Source: UBA660 sp046704245 (lineage in GTDB: Bacteria > Bacillota_I > Bacilli_A > RF39 > UBA660). From it: a stretch of DNA of 36,611 bases. The translations under genes were made by a program, and so were the position numbers. Where the stretch lies: assembly GCA_046704245.1 (NCBI GenBank), contig JBJKSD010000002.1:1-36611 (forward strand), in the 5' to 3' direction. This document shows, in pieces, positions 24,256 to 32,047 of this stretch (its first letter is position 1; each line of letters starts with the position of its first letter). The notes beneath the pieces were generated by a model. It had not been told where the DNA came from. It was given only the letters and a program-made list of their open reading frames with translations, and searched no databases.

Positions 24256-25041
24256 TTACATAAATAAAAAGAGACTTAAAGCCATAACGGCCATACCTGA
24301 TACTAAACCATAGATAACTACCCGATGTTCACCATATTGTTCAGCTGTTGGTAATAATTCATCTAACGATATATAGACCATAATACCGGCTACGGCTGCT
24401 AGTACAATACCAAAAATAGAATCAGTAAAATATCTTAATAAAAAGAAATAACCCAGTAGAGCTCCTAATGGTTCTGATAATCCTGATAAAAAGGAATAAA
24501 AGAAAGCTTTACCTCTACTACCAGTAGCATAATAGATAGGTGTAGAAACAGCTATACCTTCAGGTATATTATGAATCATTATAGCTAAAGTAATACTTAG
24601 ACCCAAAATAGGATCTTGCATTGTTCCAGTAAAAGTAGCTATACCTTCAGGAAAATTATGTATAGCTAACGCTATAGCTGAAAACAACCCCATTCTAAGT
24701 AATACTTTATCATCCGATTTAGATACTTTCATACTCTTTATATCAGGGATACATTTATCGATGATAGCAACTATGATTATACCCCAAAAGAAAGCTAAAG
24801 TAGTTACCATATATCCATTAGCTAAACCATAAGTCATTTCTAAATAACCTCTAGCTTCCATAAATATTTCAATCATCGATAAATAGATCATAATACCTGC
24901 TGAAAACCCTAAAACACCACATAAAAAAGTCTTATCTGTTCTTTTAAAATAGAAAGCTATTATACTACCAATACCAGTTGATAATCCAGCTAGAGTTGCT
25001 AACCCAAAAGCAAATAATAACTTCTCACTTGTTATAACCAT
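24256..25041 (-). CDS. zupT: ZIP-family metal (zinc) transporter
   Basis: 261 residues, about eight membrane helices. ZupT-type importer of Zn(II) and other divalent metals. The metal-site motifs are in two helices: AIALAIHNFPEGIATFTG and IMIHNIPEGIAVSTPIYY (HNxPEG twice), with SEPLGALLGYF in the next helix and SLDELLPTAEQYG near the end. Full family length. GGAGAT precedes ATG. Upstream is the nrdG terminator; downstream the zinc ribbon gene. Confidence 0.92.
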   Translation of the reverse strand: MVITSEKLLFAFGLATLAGLSTGIGSIIAFYFKRTDKTFLCGVLGFSAGIMIYLSMIEIFMEARGYLEMTYGLANGYMVTTLAFFWGIIIVAIIDKCIPDIKSMKVSKSDDKVLLRMGLFSAIALAIHNFPEGIATFTGTMQDPILGLSITLAIMIHNIPEGIAVSTPIYYATGSRGKAFFYSFLSGLSEPLGALLGYFFLLRYFTDSIFGIVLAAVAGIMVYISLDELLPTAEQYGEHRVVIYGLVSGMAVMALSLFLFM

Positions 25042-25095
25042 TTTATCTCCTATACTATAACTATTTTATTAAAGAGCTTCTTCATTTACGACTAA

Positions 25096-25119
25096 AAAAA
25101 CAGACTTAAGTCTGTTTTT
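25096..25119. terminator. Terminator after nrdG
   Basis: Perfect 24-base palindrome of arms AAAAACAGACTT / AAGTCTGTTTTT. The nrdG stop (25118-25120) lies at its edge. Confidence 0.85.
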
Positions 25120-25783
25120 ATCTAATATTAACATTATATTTATGTTTAAATTCCTCTAATTCTTGATCAGAATATGGTGTATATTCTATATTATATAATT
25201 GTTCTTTAGTATATTTATAGGTCTGTAATACTAACTTACTATTATCACTAACATAAGATGTTATTTCTAAAATAGCTTCTTCTGGATGCATTTCTTTATT
25301 AATAGTAGTTCTAAATTCATAATCTATATCGCTATCTTCGATTAATTTAATACTTTCTTTGATCTTATCAATATTTACTTTTACCCCTACTGTCTCACCA
25401 TATTTATCAAAAGTGTTTTTAATATCCATAGCTATAAAATCAATTAGTTTATTATCGATTAATTCTTTAATAAGATCGGGATTAGATCCATTAGTATCTA
25501 ATTTTATTTTATATCCTAACTCTTTTATTTTGTTTATTAAAGCAATTAATCGTTCACCATAGATAGTAGGTTCTCCTCCAGTAATAGTAACAGCATTAAG
25601 AAATCCTAAACGTTCTTTTAACATATCTAAGATATTTTCTTCTTGATAAATATCGGGGCGTTTTTGAACTATATCTCTATTATGACAAAAGGGGCATTTA
25701 AAATTACATCCTCCTAAGAATAAGACAAACGATACTTTACCTGGATAATCAATTAATGAACAAGCATTTATTCCATATATCAT
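25118..25783 (-). CDS. nrdG: Anaerobic ribonucleotide reductase activating protein (radical SAM)
   Basis: 221 residues. Radical-SAM enzyme that makes the glycyl radical in NrdD. The cluster motif is C26-x3-C30-x2-C33 (GGCNFKCPFCHN), followed by AVTITGGEPTIYGERL and KLDTNGSNPD, the SAM-binding elements. The CSLIDYPGKVSFVLFLGGC start marks the NrdG2/PflA-like type, longer than E. coli NrdG. It follows nrdD by four bases, fixing its partner. Oxygen-sensitive enzymes of this kind indicate anaerobic life. Confidence 0.94.
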   Translation of the reverse strand: MIYGINACSLIDYPGKVSFVLFLGGCNFKCPFCHNRDIVQKRPDIYQEENILDMLKERLGFLNAVTITGGEPTIYGERLIALINKIKELGYKIKLDTNGSNPDLIKELIDNKLIDFIAMDIKNTFDKYGETVGVKVNIDKIKESIKLIEDSDIDYEFRTTINKEMHPEEAILEITSYVSDNSKLVLQTYKYTKEQLYNIEYTPYSDQELEEFKHKYNVNIR

Positions 25784-25787
25784 CTTA

Positions 25788-28700
25788 TCACTTCTCTACT
25801 ACATATTCGACTCGATCATTATATTCAGCAAATTTACCTTTATTATATGCTTGAATAGGGCGATAATAACCAACTACTCTAGTCCATACTTCCGTATCTT
25901 TCTTACACACTGGACACTTAAAATGTTCCCCTGATATATATCCATGTTCATCACATACTGAGAAAGTTGGAGTGATTGATAGATATGGTAATTCATATTT
26001 ATCAAAAATATTTTTAATTAGTTCTTTAGTAACATTAGGATCTTTTATTTGTTCTCCTAAATAAGCATGTAGTACTGTTCCTCCAGTATATTTAGTTTGT
26101 AATGAATCTTGTAATTTTAATACTTCAAATAAATCAGTAGTATAGTTAACTGGTAATTGTGAACTATTAGTATAGTATGGTTCTTCGTTACCAGCAGTTA
26201 TAATATCTGGAAATTGTTCTTTGTCTTTTTTAGCAACACGATAGGCCGTTCCCTCAGCAGGTGTAGCTTCAAGATTATATAAATCACCATCTTCTTGATA
26301 ATCTTGAATTTTTTCGCGCATAAAATCTAAAATATTATTAGCAAATTTTTGTCCCTTCTTAGTAGTAATATCTTCTTTATCATCAAAGAAATTTCTAATA
26401 CATTCATTCATCCCAACAATACCAATGGTATTAAAATGATTCTTCCAATACTCTCCAAAACGTTCATAAATATCACTTAAATAGAATCTACTATATGGAT
26501 ACAAACCTTCATGGGTATTTTTCTCAATTAATTTTCTTCTAACTTCCAAGACACTTCTAGCCATATCCATTAGTTTCTTTAATTGTTCTTTAAATTCTTT
26601 TTCATCTTTATATAGATAACCTAATCTTGGTAAATTAATAGTAACTACACCTATACTACCCGTTAGAGGATTAGCTCCAAATAAACCTCCTCCTCTTTTT
26701 CTTAGTTCTCTATTATCTAAACGAAGTCTGCAGCAATTATGTGAAATATTACCATTAGAATGTATAAAATAATGATTTTTTTCTAATTCAATATCATAAA
26801 AGACTTGTTTATAATCCAATTTATCTTCAATAATATTAGCTACTTCTACTATTGCAAAATCAGCTTCTCTTAGCCATTTTATTTTATCATTTTCTAAGTT
26901 CCATCTATCAACAGTAGATAAACCAACCATTCTATTACCATAGGATTGATATATAATACTTTTATCTTCATTCTTTATATTTTTTTTATCTAATAGAAAC
27001 TCTGGTATTAAATTGTGTAAACTATCTTTAATAATTTTATTACCATTAGCACCTCTTCCTAATACATGTTGTAATCTAATAACTTGTGAGTGATCAGCTA
27101 TTCGATAAGTAGTACTAATACCAATTAATTGTAATAATAAATTAATTTCTTCAGCCAATGATATATCATTAATATGTATTTCTTTGCCTACTTCATAGCC
27201 ATCACCAGCAAAGAAGCCATCTAAAAATGATTTTATTATTTCAATATTAGCTGACCACAACCATTTAGGAAGTTGACTATACTTATTTAAATTTTTATTA
27301 TTAAACAAATCACTTGCCCATTCAGTTTTATAAATATAACCACGAAGTGAATTTTCATATCTAGGATCAACAATAAATTTCATATCATAATCTATTAATT
27401 TCTTTAAAATCTGTTTTGTTTTTTCAATTAATGCTTCATCTTGTTTGTTAAAGGTGATCTGAATACCGCGTATTCTATTTTCATTCTTATATCGGCTATC
27501 ATATAAATAATTACCATCAGCCACAAATAATCCCATAAACCACGCTAAATCTAAATCAATATTTAAATCGCTCTTGTCGTTCAAAATATCTGATCCATCT
27601 TTTAGAACAAGAAGAAAATCTTTATCCGTAAGATCACTAGCTTTTTTAGTAACAATTCCCTCTTTATTATAAACCGCTACAAGATGATTTTTAGATACTC
27701 TCATTAGTTTACCATCTTTAGTGGTTATGTTAATAATTTTATTATCATAAATTTCAATAAACTTTTTAATACTAACCCACTCTAATTTACCTGTTTTGGG
27801 ATTAAGAGACATAGCTTTAATATTATCATTACATTGATACCATTGATCATCTAATTTTTCACCTTTAAAAAAATTAAAGACATCTTCAATAGTATATTTT
27901 TGTATCTCGTTATCTTTTTTAATTAAAATAGTTTCGTCTGGGAAAAGGCACATACTCCTAGCATCTTCTGGTTGTAAATCACTATTAACAAAGTTAGCAA
28001 AATAAGGTATACCATATTTACTAGTCATAGCCATAATATCGTTAGCCACTTCACTATCCCAATTAAAGTCTTTGGTAATGTTATAAGTAGGAATTGGAAA
28101 AGTAAAAGTTCTACCACTAGCATCACCTTCCACCATTACTTCACAGAAGGCTTTATTGATCATATCCATTTCTTTTTGAAATTCTGAATATGTTTCTTTC
28201 ATATATTTACCACCAATAATAACTGGTTTATCTTTTAATAATGGTGATACAGTTAAATCCATAGTCAAGTTAACAAACGGAGTTTGAAAACCCACTCTAG
28301 TAGGTACGTTAAGATTAAAGACAAACTCTTGAATAGCTTGTTTAACTTCTTTATATGATAATTTATCATATTTAATAAAAGGTGCCAGATAAGTATCAAA
28401 ACTTGATATAGCTTGAGCTCCAGCTGCTTCTCCTTGTAAAGTATAAAAGAAATTAACTAATTGACCTAAAGCTGTCTTAAGGTGTTTAGCTGGTTTACTT
28501 TGAATTTTATTTTTTACTCCAGTAAAACCTTTTAATAATAAAGCTTCTAAATCCCAACCACAACAATAAGTTGCTAATACACCTAAATCATGAATATGAA
28601 TACTACCATCTTCATGGGCTTTTCTTTGTTCTTCTGAAAAAACATGATTTAACCAAAAGTTTTTTGTAACATCAGTAACAATATAGTTATTTAAACCTTG

Positions 28701-29099
28701 AAGAGAATAATCCATATTAGCATTTTCTTTAACTAACCAGTCTTCTTGTTTAATATAATTGCTCATCATCTTTTCAACACTTAAAGCTGCTGCTTTATCA
28801 TTTCTCATCATCTCACGTTGATAACGATATCTAACATAACTTCGTGCTACATCAGTCATGCCTAATAACATTAAAGTTTCTTCAACAGCATTTTGAATTT
28901 CTTCCAAATGAATAGTTGAATTATTCTGTTCAGTAAGTTTAAACGTAACAATTGAAGCTGCAAATTCGCTCATTTCATGAGCTTTTTCTTCACTTAAATC
29001 TTTTCTAGTACTAATAATTGCTTTATAAATTGCAACTGCAATCTTCTCCTTATTAAAGTCTTGAACCGATCCATCTCTCTTAACAACTTTCTCTAACAT
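25788..29099 (-). CDS. nrdD: Anaerobic (class III) ribonucleoside-triphosphate reductase, intein-containing
   Basis: 1103-residue precursor; 698 residues after removal of a 405-residue intein (384-788), the normal NrdD size. Reduces NTPs to dNTPs with a glycyl radical. N-terminal ATP-cone (MLEKVVKRDGSVQDFNKEKI to about 95), then the ten-stranded barrel: SIHIHDLGVLATYCCGWDL, QGEAAGAQAISSFDTYLAPF, FPIPTYNITKDFNWD. The finger-loop sequence SM/CCRLRLDN, which carries the thiyl-radical Cys, is split by the intein. C-terminal Cys pairs (SVCDEHGY, FKCPVCKK) bind Zn and RVVGYYRPIQAYNKGK holds the radical Gly. Only gene here with a TGA stop. Consensus promoter at 29152-29180; GGAGGAG before ATG. Operon with nrdG. 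Confidence 0.96.
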   Translation of the reverse strand: MLEKVVKRDGSVQDFNKEKIAVAIYKAIISTRKDLSEEKAHEMSEFAASIVTFKLTEQNNSTIHLEEIQNAVEETLMLLGMTDVARSYVRYRYQREMMRNDKAAALSVEKMMSNYIKQEDWLVKENANMDYSLQGLNNYIVTDVTKNFWLNHVFSEEQRKAHEDGSIHIHDLGVLATYCCGWDLEALLLKGFTGVKNKIQSKPAKHLKTALGQLVNFFYTLQGEAAGAQAISSFDTYLAPFIKYDKLSYKEVKQAIQEFVFNLNVPTRVGFQTPFVNLTMDLTVSPLLKDKPVIIGGKYMKETYSEFQKEMDMINKAFCEVMVEGDASGRTFTFPIPTYNITKDFNWDSEVANDIMAMTSKYGIPYFANFVNSDLQPEDARSMCLFPDETILIKKDNEIQKYTIEDVFNFFKGEKLDDQWYQCNDNIKAMSLNPKTGKLEWVSIKKFIEIYDNKIINITTKDGKLMRVSKNHLVAVYNKEGIVTKKASDLTDKDFLLVLKDGSDILNDKSDLNIDLDLAWFMGLFVADGNYLYDSRYKNENRIRGIQITFNKQDEALIEKTKQILKKLIDYDMKFIVDPRYENSLRGYIYKTEWASDLFNNKNLNKYSQLPKWLWSANIEIIKSFLDGFFAGDGYEVGKEIHINDISLAEEINLLLQLIGISTTYRIADHSQVIRLQHVLGRGANGNKIIKDSLHNLIPEFLLDKKNIKNEDKSIIYQSYGNRMVGLSTVDRWNLENDKIKWLREADFAIVEVANIIEDKLDYKQVFYDIELEKNHYFIHSNGNISHNCCRLRLDNRELRKRGGGLFGANPLTGSIGVVTINLPRLGYLYKDEKEFKEQLKKLMDMARSVLEVRRKLIEKNTHEGLYPYSRFYLSDIYERFGEYWKNHFNTIGIVGMNECIRNFFDDKEDITTKKGQKFANNILDFMREKIQDYQEDGDLYNLEATPAEGTAYRVAKKDKEQFPDIITAGNEEPYYTNSSQLPVNYTTDLFEVLKLQDSLQTKYTGGTVLHAYLGEQIKDPNVTKELIKNIFDKYELPYLSITPTFSVCDEHGYISGEHFKCPVCKKDTEVWTRVVGYYRPIQAYNKGKFAEYNDRVEYVVEK
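26736..27950 (-). mobile_element. Intein with LAGLIDADG homing endonuclease inside NrdD
   Basis: 405 codons. Intein residue 1 is Cys (CLFPDETILIK, block A), block B is GKLMRVSKNHLVAVY (79-93, His 89), LAGLIDADG motifs are LAWFMGLFVADGNY (135-148) and SFLDGFFAGDGYE (241-253) with both catalytic Asp, block F VFYDIELEKNHYFIH (383-397), end SHN, and +1 residue Cys. Splicing joins Met383 to Cys789 to restore SMCCRLRLDN. All elements look intact, so both splicing and homing should work. Confidence 0.95.
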
Positions 29100-29151
29100 A
29101 AATCAATATTCTCCTCCATCTGCCTTGTTTTTTTCTCCCCTATTGTGATTA

Positions 29152-29180
29152 ATTATACCATCAAAAAATTAACAAGTCAA
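29152..29180 (-). promoter_or_regulatory. SigA promoter of nrdDG
   Basis: TTGACT (29175-29180), 17-base spacer, TATAAT (29152-29157) on the minus strand. Remainder of the gap 29203-29294 is AT-rich with a TGATATG/CATATCA dyad at 29217-29241 and no gene. Confidence 0.75.
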
Positions 29181-29202
29181 ACAATTGTTCGGTCTGTTTG
29201 AC
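29176..29202. promoter_or_regulatory. Inverted repeat over the nrdD -35 region
   Basis: GTCAAAC (29176-29182) and GTTTGAC (29196-29202), arm centres 20 bases apart (about two helical turns), overlapping the -35; a perfect AACAATTGTT palindrome (29180-29189) sits inside. Looks like an operator. It does not fit the NrdR-box consensus as I know it. Confidence 0.4.
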
Positions 29203-29294
29203 ACTTCTTTTTATGATGATATGTGTATCTATATCATATCACTTTTTTTATCTTTTTTTTAGACATTTTTCTACTTTTTTTAATAAAAATATAA

Positions 29295-29318
29295 AAATCC
29301 TTATACTATAAGGATTTA
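29295..29318 (-). terminator. Terminator after the tRNA-Arg/tRNA-Thr pair
   Basis: AAATCCTTATA / TATAAGGATTT arms followed by T run on the minus strand, ending nine bases below the tRNA-Thr 3' end. Confidence 0.8.
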
Positions 29319-29326
29319 TTTTTAAC

Positions 29327-29400
29327 TGGTGCCGGGTGCGAGAATCGAACTCGCGACAGTGCATTACCATTGCACTGTTTTACCACTAGACTAACCCGGC
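29327..29400 (-). tRNA. tRNA-Thr (GGT)
   Basis: 74 bases with encoded CCA. Acceptor GCCGGGT/ACCCGGC, anticodon stem GTGCA/TGCAC with loop ATGGTAA giving GGT, T-loop TTCGATT. The D-arm GTCTAGTGGTAAAAC is short. Lies 19 bases after tRNA-Arg. Confidence 0.9.
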
Positions 29401-29419
29401 TTGAACATGTCCAAAAAAA

Positions 29420-29496
29420 TGGCGTCCCCGAGAGGAATCGAACCTCCGACCTACAGCTTAGGAGGCTATTGCTCTATCCTACTGAGCTACGAGGAC
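29420..29496 (-). tRNA. tRNA-Arg (CCT)
   Basis: 77 bases with encoded CCA. Acceptor GTCCTCG/CGGGGAC, D-arm GCTC...GAGC, anticodon stem ATAGC/GCTGT with loop CTCCTAA giving CCT (AGG codon), T-arm GGAGG/CCTCT around TTCGATT. Begins 14 bases after the HD gene stop with no terminator between, so it may be cut from the HD transcript. Confidence 0.93.
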
Positions 29497-29510
29497 GTAA
29501 AAAAGCTATA

Positions 29511-30014
29511 TTATCTTAAAAATTTAATTAAGAATATAGCAAATAAGTTAGTGGCAAATCTAAGTTTAGTCCTCAAAGCAAATAGATGTTCAAATAGAGC
29601 TACTGTTTTATCAACTGTCGATACTACCCAACCTTCTATATACTTTGGAGGTGTAAGATTTAAAGGAAACATGTGTGTTTCAATAATATCTGCTTCCCGA
29701 TCAGTTAGATCAAAATATTTTGAAGCATTAACAACAGCTACTTTAGCGTGAATAAAATTATATCTAATTATTTTTTCTAATGGAGTATCATTATCTAATA
29801 AAAAGAAATCATGTAATAAACCTGCGCGTGCTGTTTCTTCATAATCAAAACCTAATAAACGTGATATGCGATATGACAAGTAAGACACTCTTAAAGAATG
29901 GTCCATTCGACTGCAACCATGATGGCTTTGATCACATATCTTATTAAAATGTTTATCAGCTAAGATATGTTGTACTATTTCCATATATTTATTATCGTTG
30001 TATATATAATCCAT
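29511..30014 (-). CDS. HD-domain phosphohydrolase
   Basis: 167 residues. Metal-dependent phosphohydrolase: H39 in MDHSLRVSYLS, the HD doublet H68-D69 in AGLLHDFFLLD, HAKVAV (about 89) and a C-terminal DKTVALFEH. Family substrates are nucleotides or phosphorylated small molecules; the small single-domain form with CSRMDHSLRVSYLSYRI resembles predicted HD hydrolases found beside tRNA and translation genes. SD GAGGTGAG. Ends close before tRNA-Arg. Substrate unknown. Confidence 0.82.
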   Translation of the reverse strand: MDYIYNDNKYMEIVQHILADKHFNKICDQSHHGCSRMDHSLRVSYLSYRISRLLGFDYEETARAGLLHDFFLLDNDTPLEKIIRYNFIHAKVAVVNASKYFDLTDREADIIETHMFPLNLTPPKYIEGWVVSTVDKTVALFEHLFALRTKLRFATNLFAIFLIKFLR

Positions 30015-30070
30015 GTTCTCACCTCAAGTTATTATATTTTATCACTTTATTTTAATTTTTAGTAGCATTT

Positions 30071-30469
30071 TTAACCAAAAAAACGTTTTATTTCAATTTC
30101 AGCATTTTCAACTGAATCAGATCCATGTATTAAGTTTTCACCAGTACTAGTAGCAAAATCTCCTCTAATAGTTCCAGGTAAAGATTCTTCCCATTTAGTA
30201 GGGCCAATTAATTTACGCATACCTGCTATAGCCCCCTCACCTTCAACTATCATACCAATGACAGGTCCTGATGTCATAAAAGACACGATATCCGGAAAAG
30301 CTGGATGATCAATTAGATGACTATAATGTTCTCGCAATATTCTTTCATCTAATTGCATCATTTTAATATTAGTAATATTAAAACCCTTATCCTCTATCCT
30401 ACTAATAATTCTACCCATTAATTTTCTCTTATACCCATCTGGTTTAATCATTATATAAGTTCTTTCCAT
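30071..30469 (-). CDS. ndk: Nucleoside diphosphate kinase
   Basis: 132 residues. Transfers phosphate from ATP to NDPs through a phospho-His. MERTYIMIKPDGYKRKLMG at the start, SHLIDHPAFPDI, VIVEG-like MIVEGEGAIAGMRKLIGPT, GTIRGDFA, and the active-site His in NLIHGSDSVENAE. Slightly short at the C-terminus compared with the usual 136-150. I set the start at 30469, with AAGGAGT eight bases upstream; the longer reading would translate tRNA-Leu. The tRNA ends 21 bases before the ATG, so ndk is expressed from the tRNA promoter. Confidence 0.94.
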   Translation of the reverse strand: MERTYIMIKPDGYKRKLMGRIISRIEDKGFNITNIKMMQLDERILREHYSHLIDHPAFPDIVSFMTSGPVIGMIVEGEGAIAGMRKLIGPTKWEESLPGTIRGDFATSTGENLIHGSDSVENAEIEIKRFFG

Positions 30470-30490
30470 ATTCATTACTCCTTTATAAAG

Positions 30491-30576
30491 TGGTGCGAAG
30501 AGGGGGACTTGAACCCCCACAGTTATTCACTACACGCCCCTCAAACGTGTGCGTCTACCAATTCCGCCATCCTCGC
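30491..30576 (-). tRNA. tRNA-Leu (GAG)
   Basis: 86 bases, class II with long variable arm, encoded CCA. Acceptor GCGAGGA/TCTTCGC, anticodon stem CACGT/GCGTG with loop TTGAGGG giving GAG, variable arm after it (TAGTGAATAACT), T-arm GGGGG/CCCCC around TTCAAGT. Confidence 0.95.
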
Positions 30577-30589
30577 GGGATCACTTTAT

Positions 30590-30619
30590 ATTATATCAAA
30601 GATATTTAATTATTAGCAA
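30590..30619 (-). promoter_or_regulatory. Promoter of tRNA-Leu and ndk
   Basis: TTGCTA (30614-30619), 18-base spacer ending TTGA, TATAAT (30590-30595): extended -10 as in the tRNA-Met promoter. The rest of 30620-30730 holds only AT-rich spacer; no clear terminator for the ABC operon. Confidence 0.65.
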
Positions 30620-30730
30620 TTCTTTTTAAGACTACTATACACTTATATATTTGTCAATAAAACACTTTTTTTAACATTATTCTATTTTATTATAGCAACA
30701 TTCTTTTTGATTGTTCATTAATCCTCATTA

Positions 30731-32047
30731 TTAAATTTTATTTCTATTCTTAACCGCTGATGAGAAACGTCCCCATAATCTTTCTGATGAATAATTTAAG
30801 ATGCCTACCTTATAAATCTTAATTCCATACTTTATTAATAAGAAGTTAGCACCTAATAATATTAAGGTCGATATGATAACATCAAAGATGGTAATCTGAT
30901 TTAAAATTAATAAGGCTGGTGATAGCAAAGCCGAGAAGAATGGGAAATATGATGCTATTCTAATAAGTGATGATCCTTCAAAAGCTCCTGCTAACATCGA
31001 TAAATAATAACCGACTACTAATAATATCATTACTGGTGTTTGAATTTGTTGATAATCCTCAATATTAACAGTAATAGATGCAAAGATACCAGCAATTAAT
31101 GAATATAGTAAGAAACTTAATATAAATAGAATAATTGTTAAAGGAATAACGTATATTAATTGTTCCATAATACCGGTTGCTACTATTTGATCCCAATATT
31201 GTTTAATATCAGTTCCAATACTACCTGTTAAACTGCTCATACCAGAAAATATTCTAATACCATATCCTATTAAACCATAGATAACAAGTAACAAAGCTTG
31301 CATAATAACAAAAGTATTAGCAGCAATAATCTTAGAGAAGAAATGTACTTGTGGTGATACATTAGAAATGATTATTTCCATACTCTTAGTACTTTTTTCC
31401 TCATTTATTTCTAATCCTACCATTTGAATAACAAAGATAACTAACATAAAGAATGGTAGAATTAAAGTAGGAAATACTGTCCCCATAATAACATCCATAC
31501 TATTAACTTTTTTATCACTTAATGCTACTTGCTCGATATTTATAGGGCCATATATTTTATTTAATTCACTCATTGGTATATCCGTTTTCGATAATGCTAT
31601 ATTAAGTTTAGTATTCTTTAGTGAGGCACTTACAATCTGATATAAAATTTGATCATTAAAACGATTAGCTATAATCTTAGCTTTTATATAATTATTTGGT
31701 TCTTCTTCAATAATAACTAATATATTCTTAGTATCCTTTAATTCATCAGTTACCTTTTTTTCATCAGTAGGATTATATTGTTTTACTTTATAATTAGTTA
31801 TACTTGGCACTTGATCTTTATACTTATCTAGTTCGTTTTCTAAGATAAGATACGCACTATTAGTCTTATCGATCACTCCAATAGTTATTGGTTTATCAAA
31901 ATCGCCACCAAAGTATGTAACAACTCGATCAATATTAGCAATAGCAATAATAGCTATCATAAGAAGAATGTTGACTATAATAAACCATTTAGTGTTTATC
32001 TTCTTATATAGACTATATTTAGTTAAGAAAAATAACTTACTTTTCAT
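30731..32047 (-). CDS. ABC-2 type exporter permease (NatB/YhaP-like)
   Basis: 438 residues. One membrane helix near the N-terminus (about 21-41), an extracytoplasmic domain of about 150 residues, then five or six helices (IMGTVFPTLILPFFMLVIFV, AANTFVIMQALLLVIYGLIG, YVIPLTIILFILSFLLYSLI and more), the layout of NatB/YhaP permeases. SMEIIISNVSPQVHFFSKII is the typical coupling region after GLEINEEKSTK. It overlaps the end of the ATPase gene by 11 bases; ATG 32047 has AGGTGA upstream. With the ATPase it forms a two-gene exporter; Na+ or a peptide/antimicrobial is a possible substrate. Confidence 0.87.
   Translation of the reverse strand: MKSKLFFLTKYSLYKKINTKWFIIVNILLMIAIIAIANIDRVVTYFGGDFDKPITIGVIDKTNSAYLILENELDKYKDQVPSITNYKVKQYNPTDEKKVTDELKDTKNILVIIEEEPNNYIKAKIIANRFNDQILYQIVSASLKNTKLNIALSKTDIPMSELNKIYGPINIEQVALSDKKVNSMDVIMGTVFPTLILPFFMLVIFVIQMVGLEINEEKSTKSMEIIISNVSPQVHFFSKIIAANTFVIMQALLLVIYGLIGYGIRIFSGMSSLTGSIGTDIKQYWDQIVATGIMEQLIYVIPLTIILFILSFLLYSLIAGIFASITVNIEDYQQIQTPVMILLVVGYYLSMLAGAFEGSSLIRIASYFPFFSALLSPALLILNQITIFDVIISTLILLGANFLLIKYGIKIYKVGILNYSSERLWGRFSSAVKNRNKI

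Noticed and set aside
25788..29099. Reading TGA as tryptophan (Mollicutes code)
   Set aside because: nrdD ends at a TGA directly after the conserved C-terminus and all genes are full length with TGG for Trp, so the standard bacterial code applies.
25788..29099. nrdD as an insertion-disrupted or fusion gene
   Set aside because: The extra 405 residues have intein splice junctions and LAGLIDADG motifs and restore an exact NrdD sequence when removed.
29203..29294. NrdR box upstream of nrdD
   Set aside because: The dyads there do not fit the ACAC-AT-rich-GTGT consensus; recorded only as unknown inverted repeats.
29401..29751. Plus-strand reading frame of 116 codons
   Set aside because: It is antisense to tRNA-Arg and to the HD hydrolase gene, has no SD, and its residues match no family.
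30470..30520. Longer N-terminus for ndk
   Set aside because: The extra residues are a translation of the 3' end of tRNA-Leu; the ATG at 30469 has a proper SD and the family start MERTYIMIKPDG.
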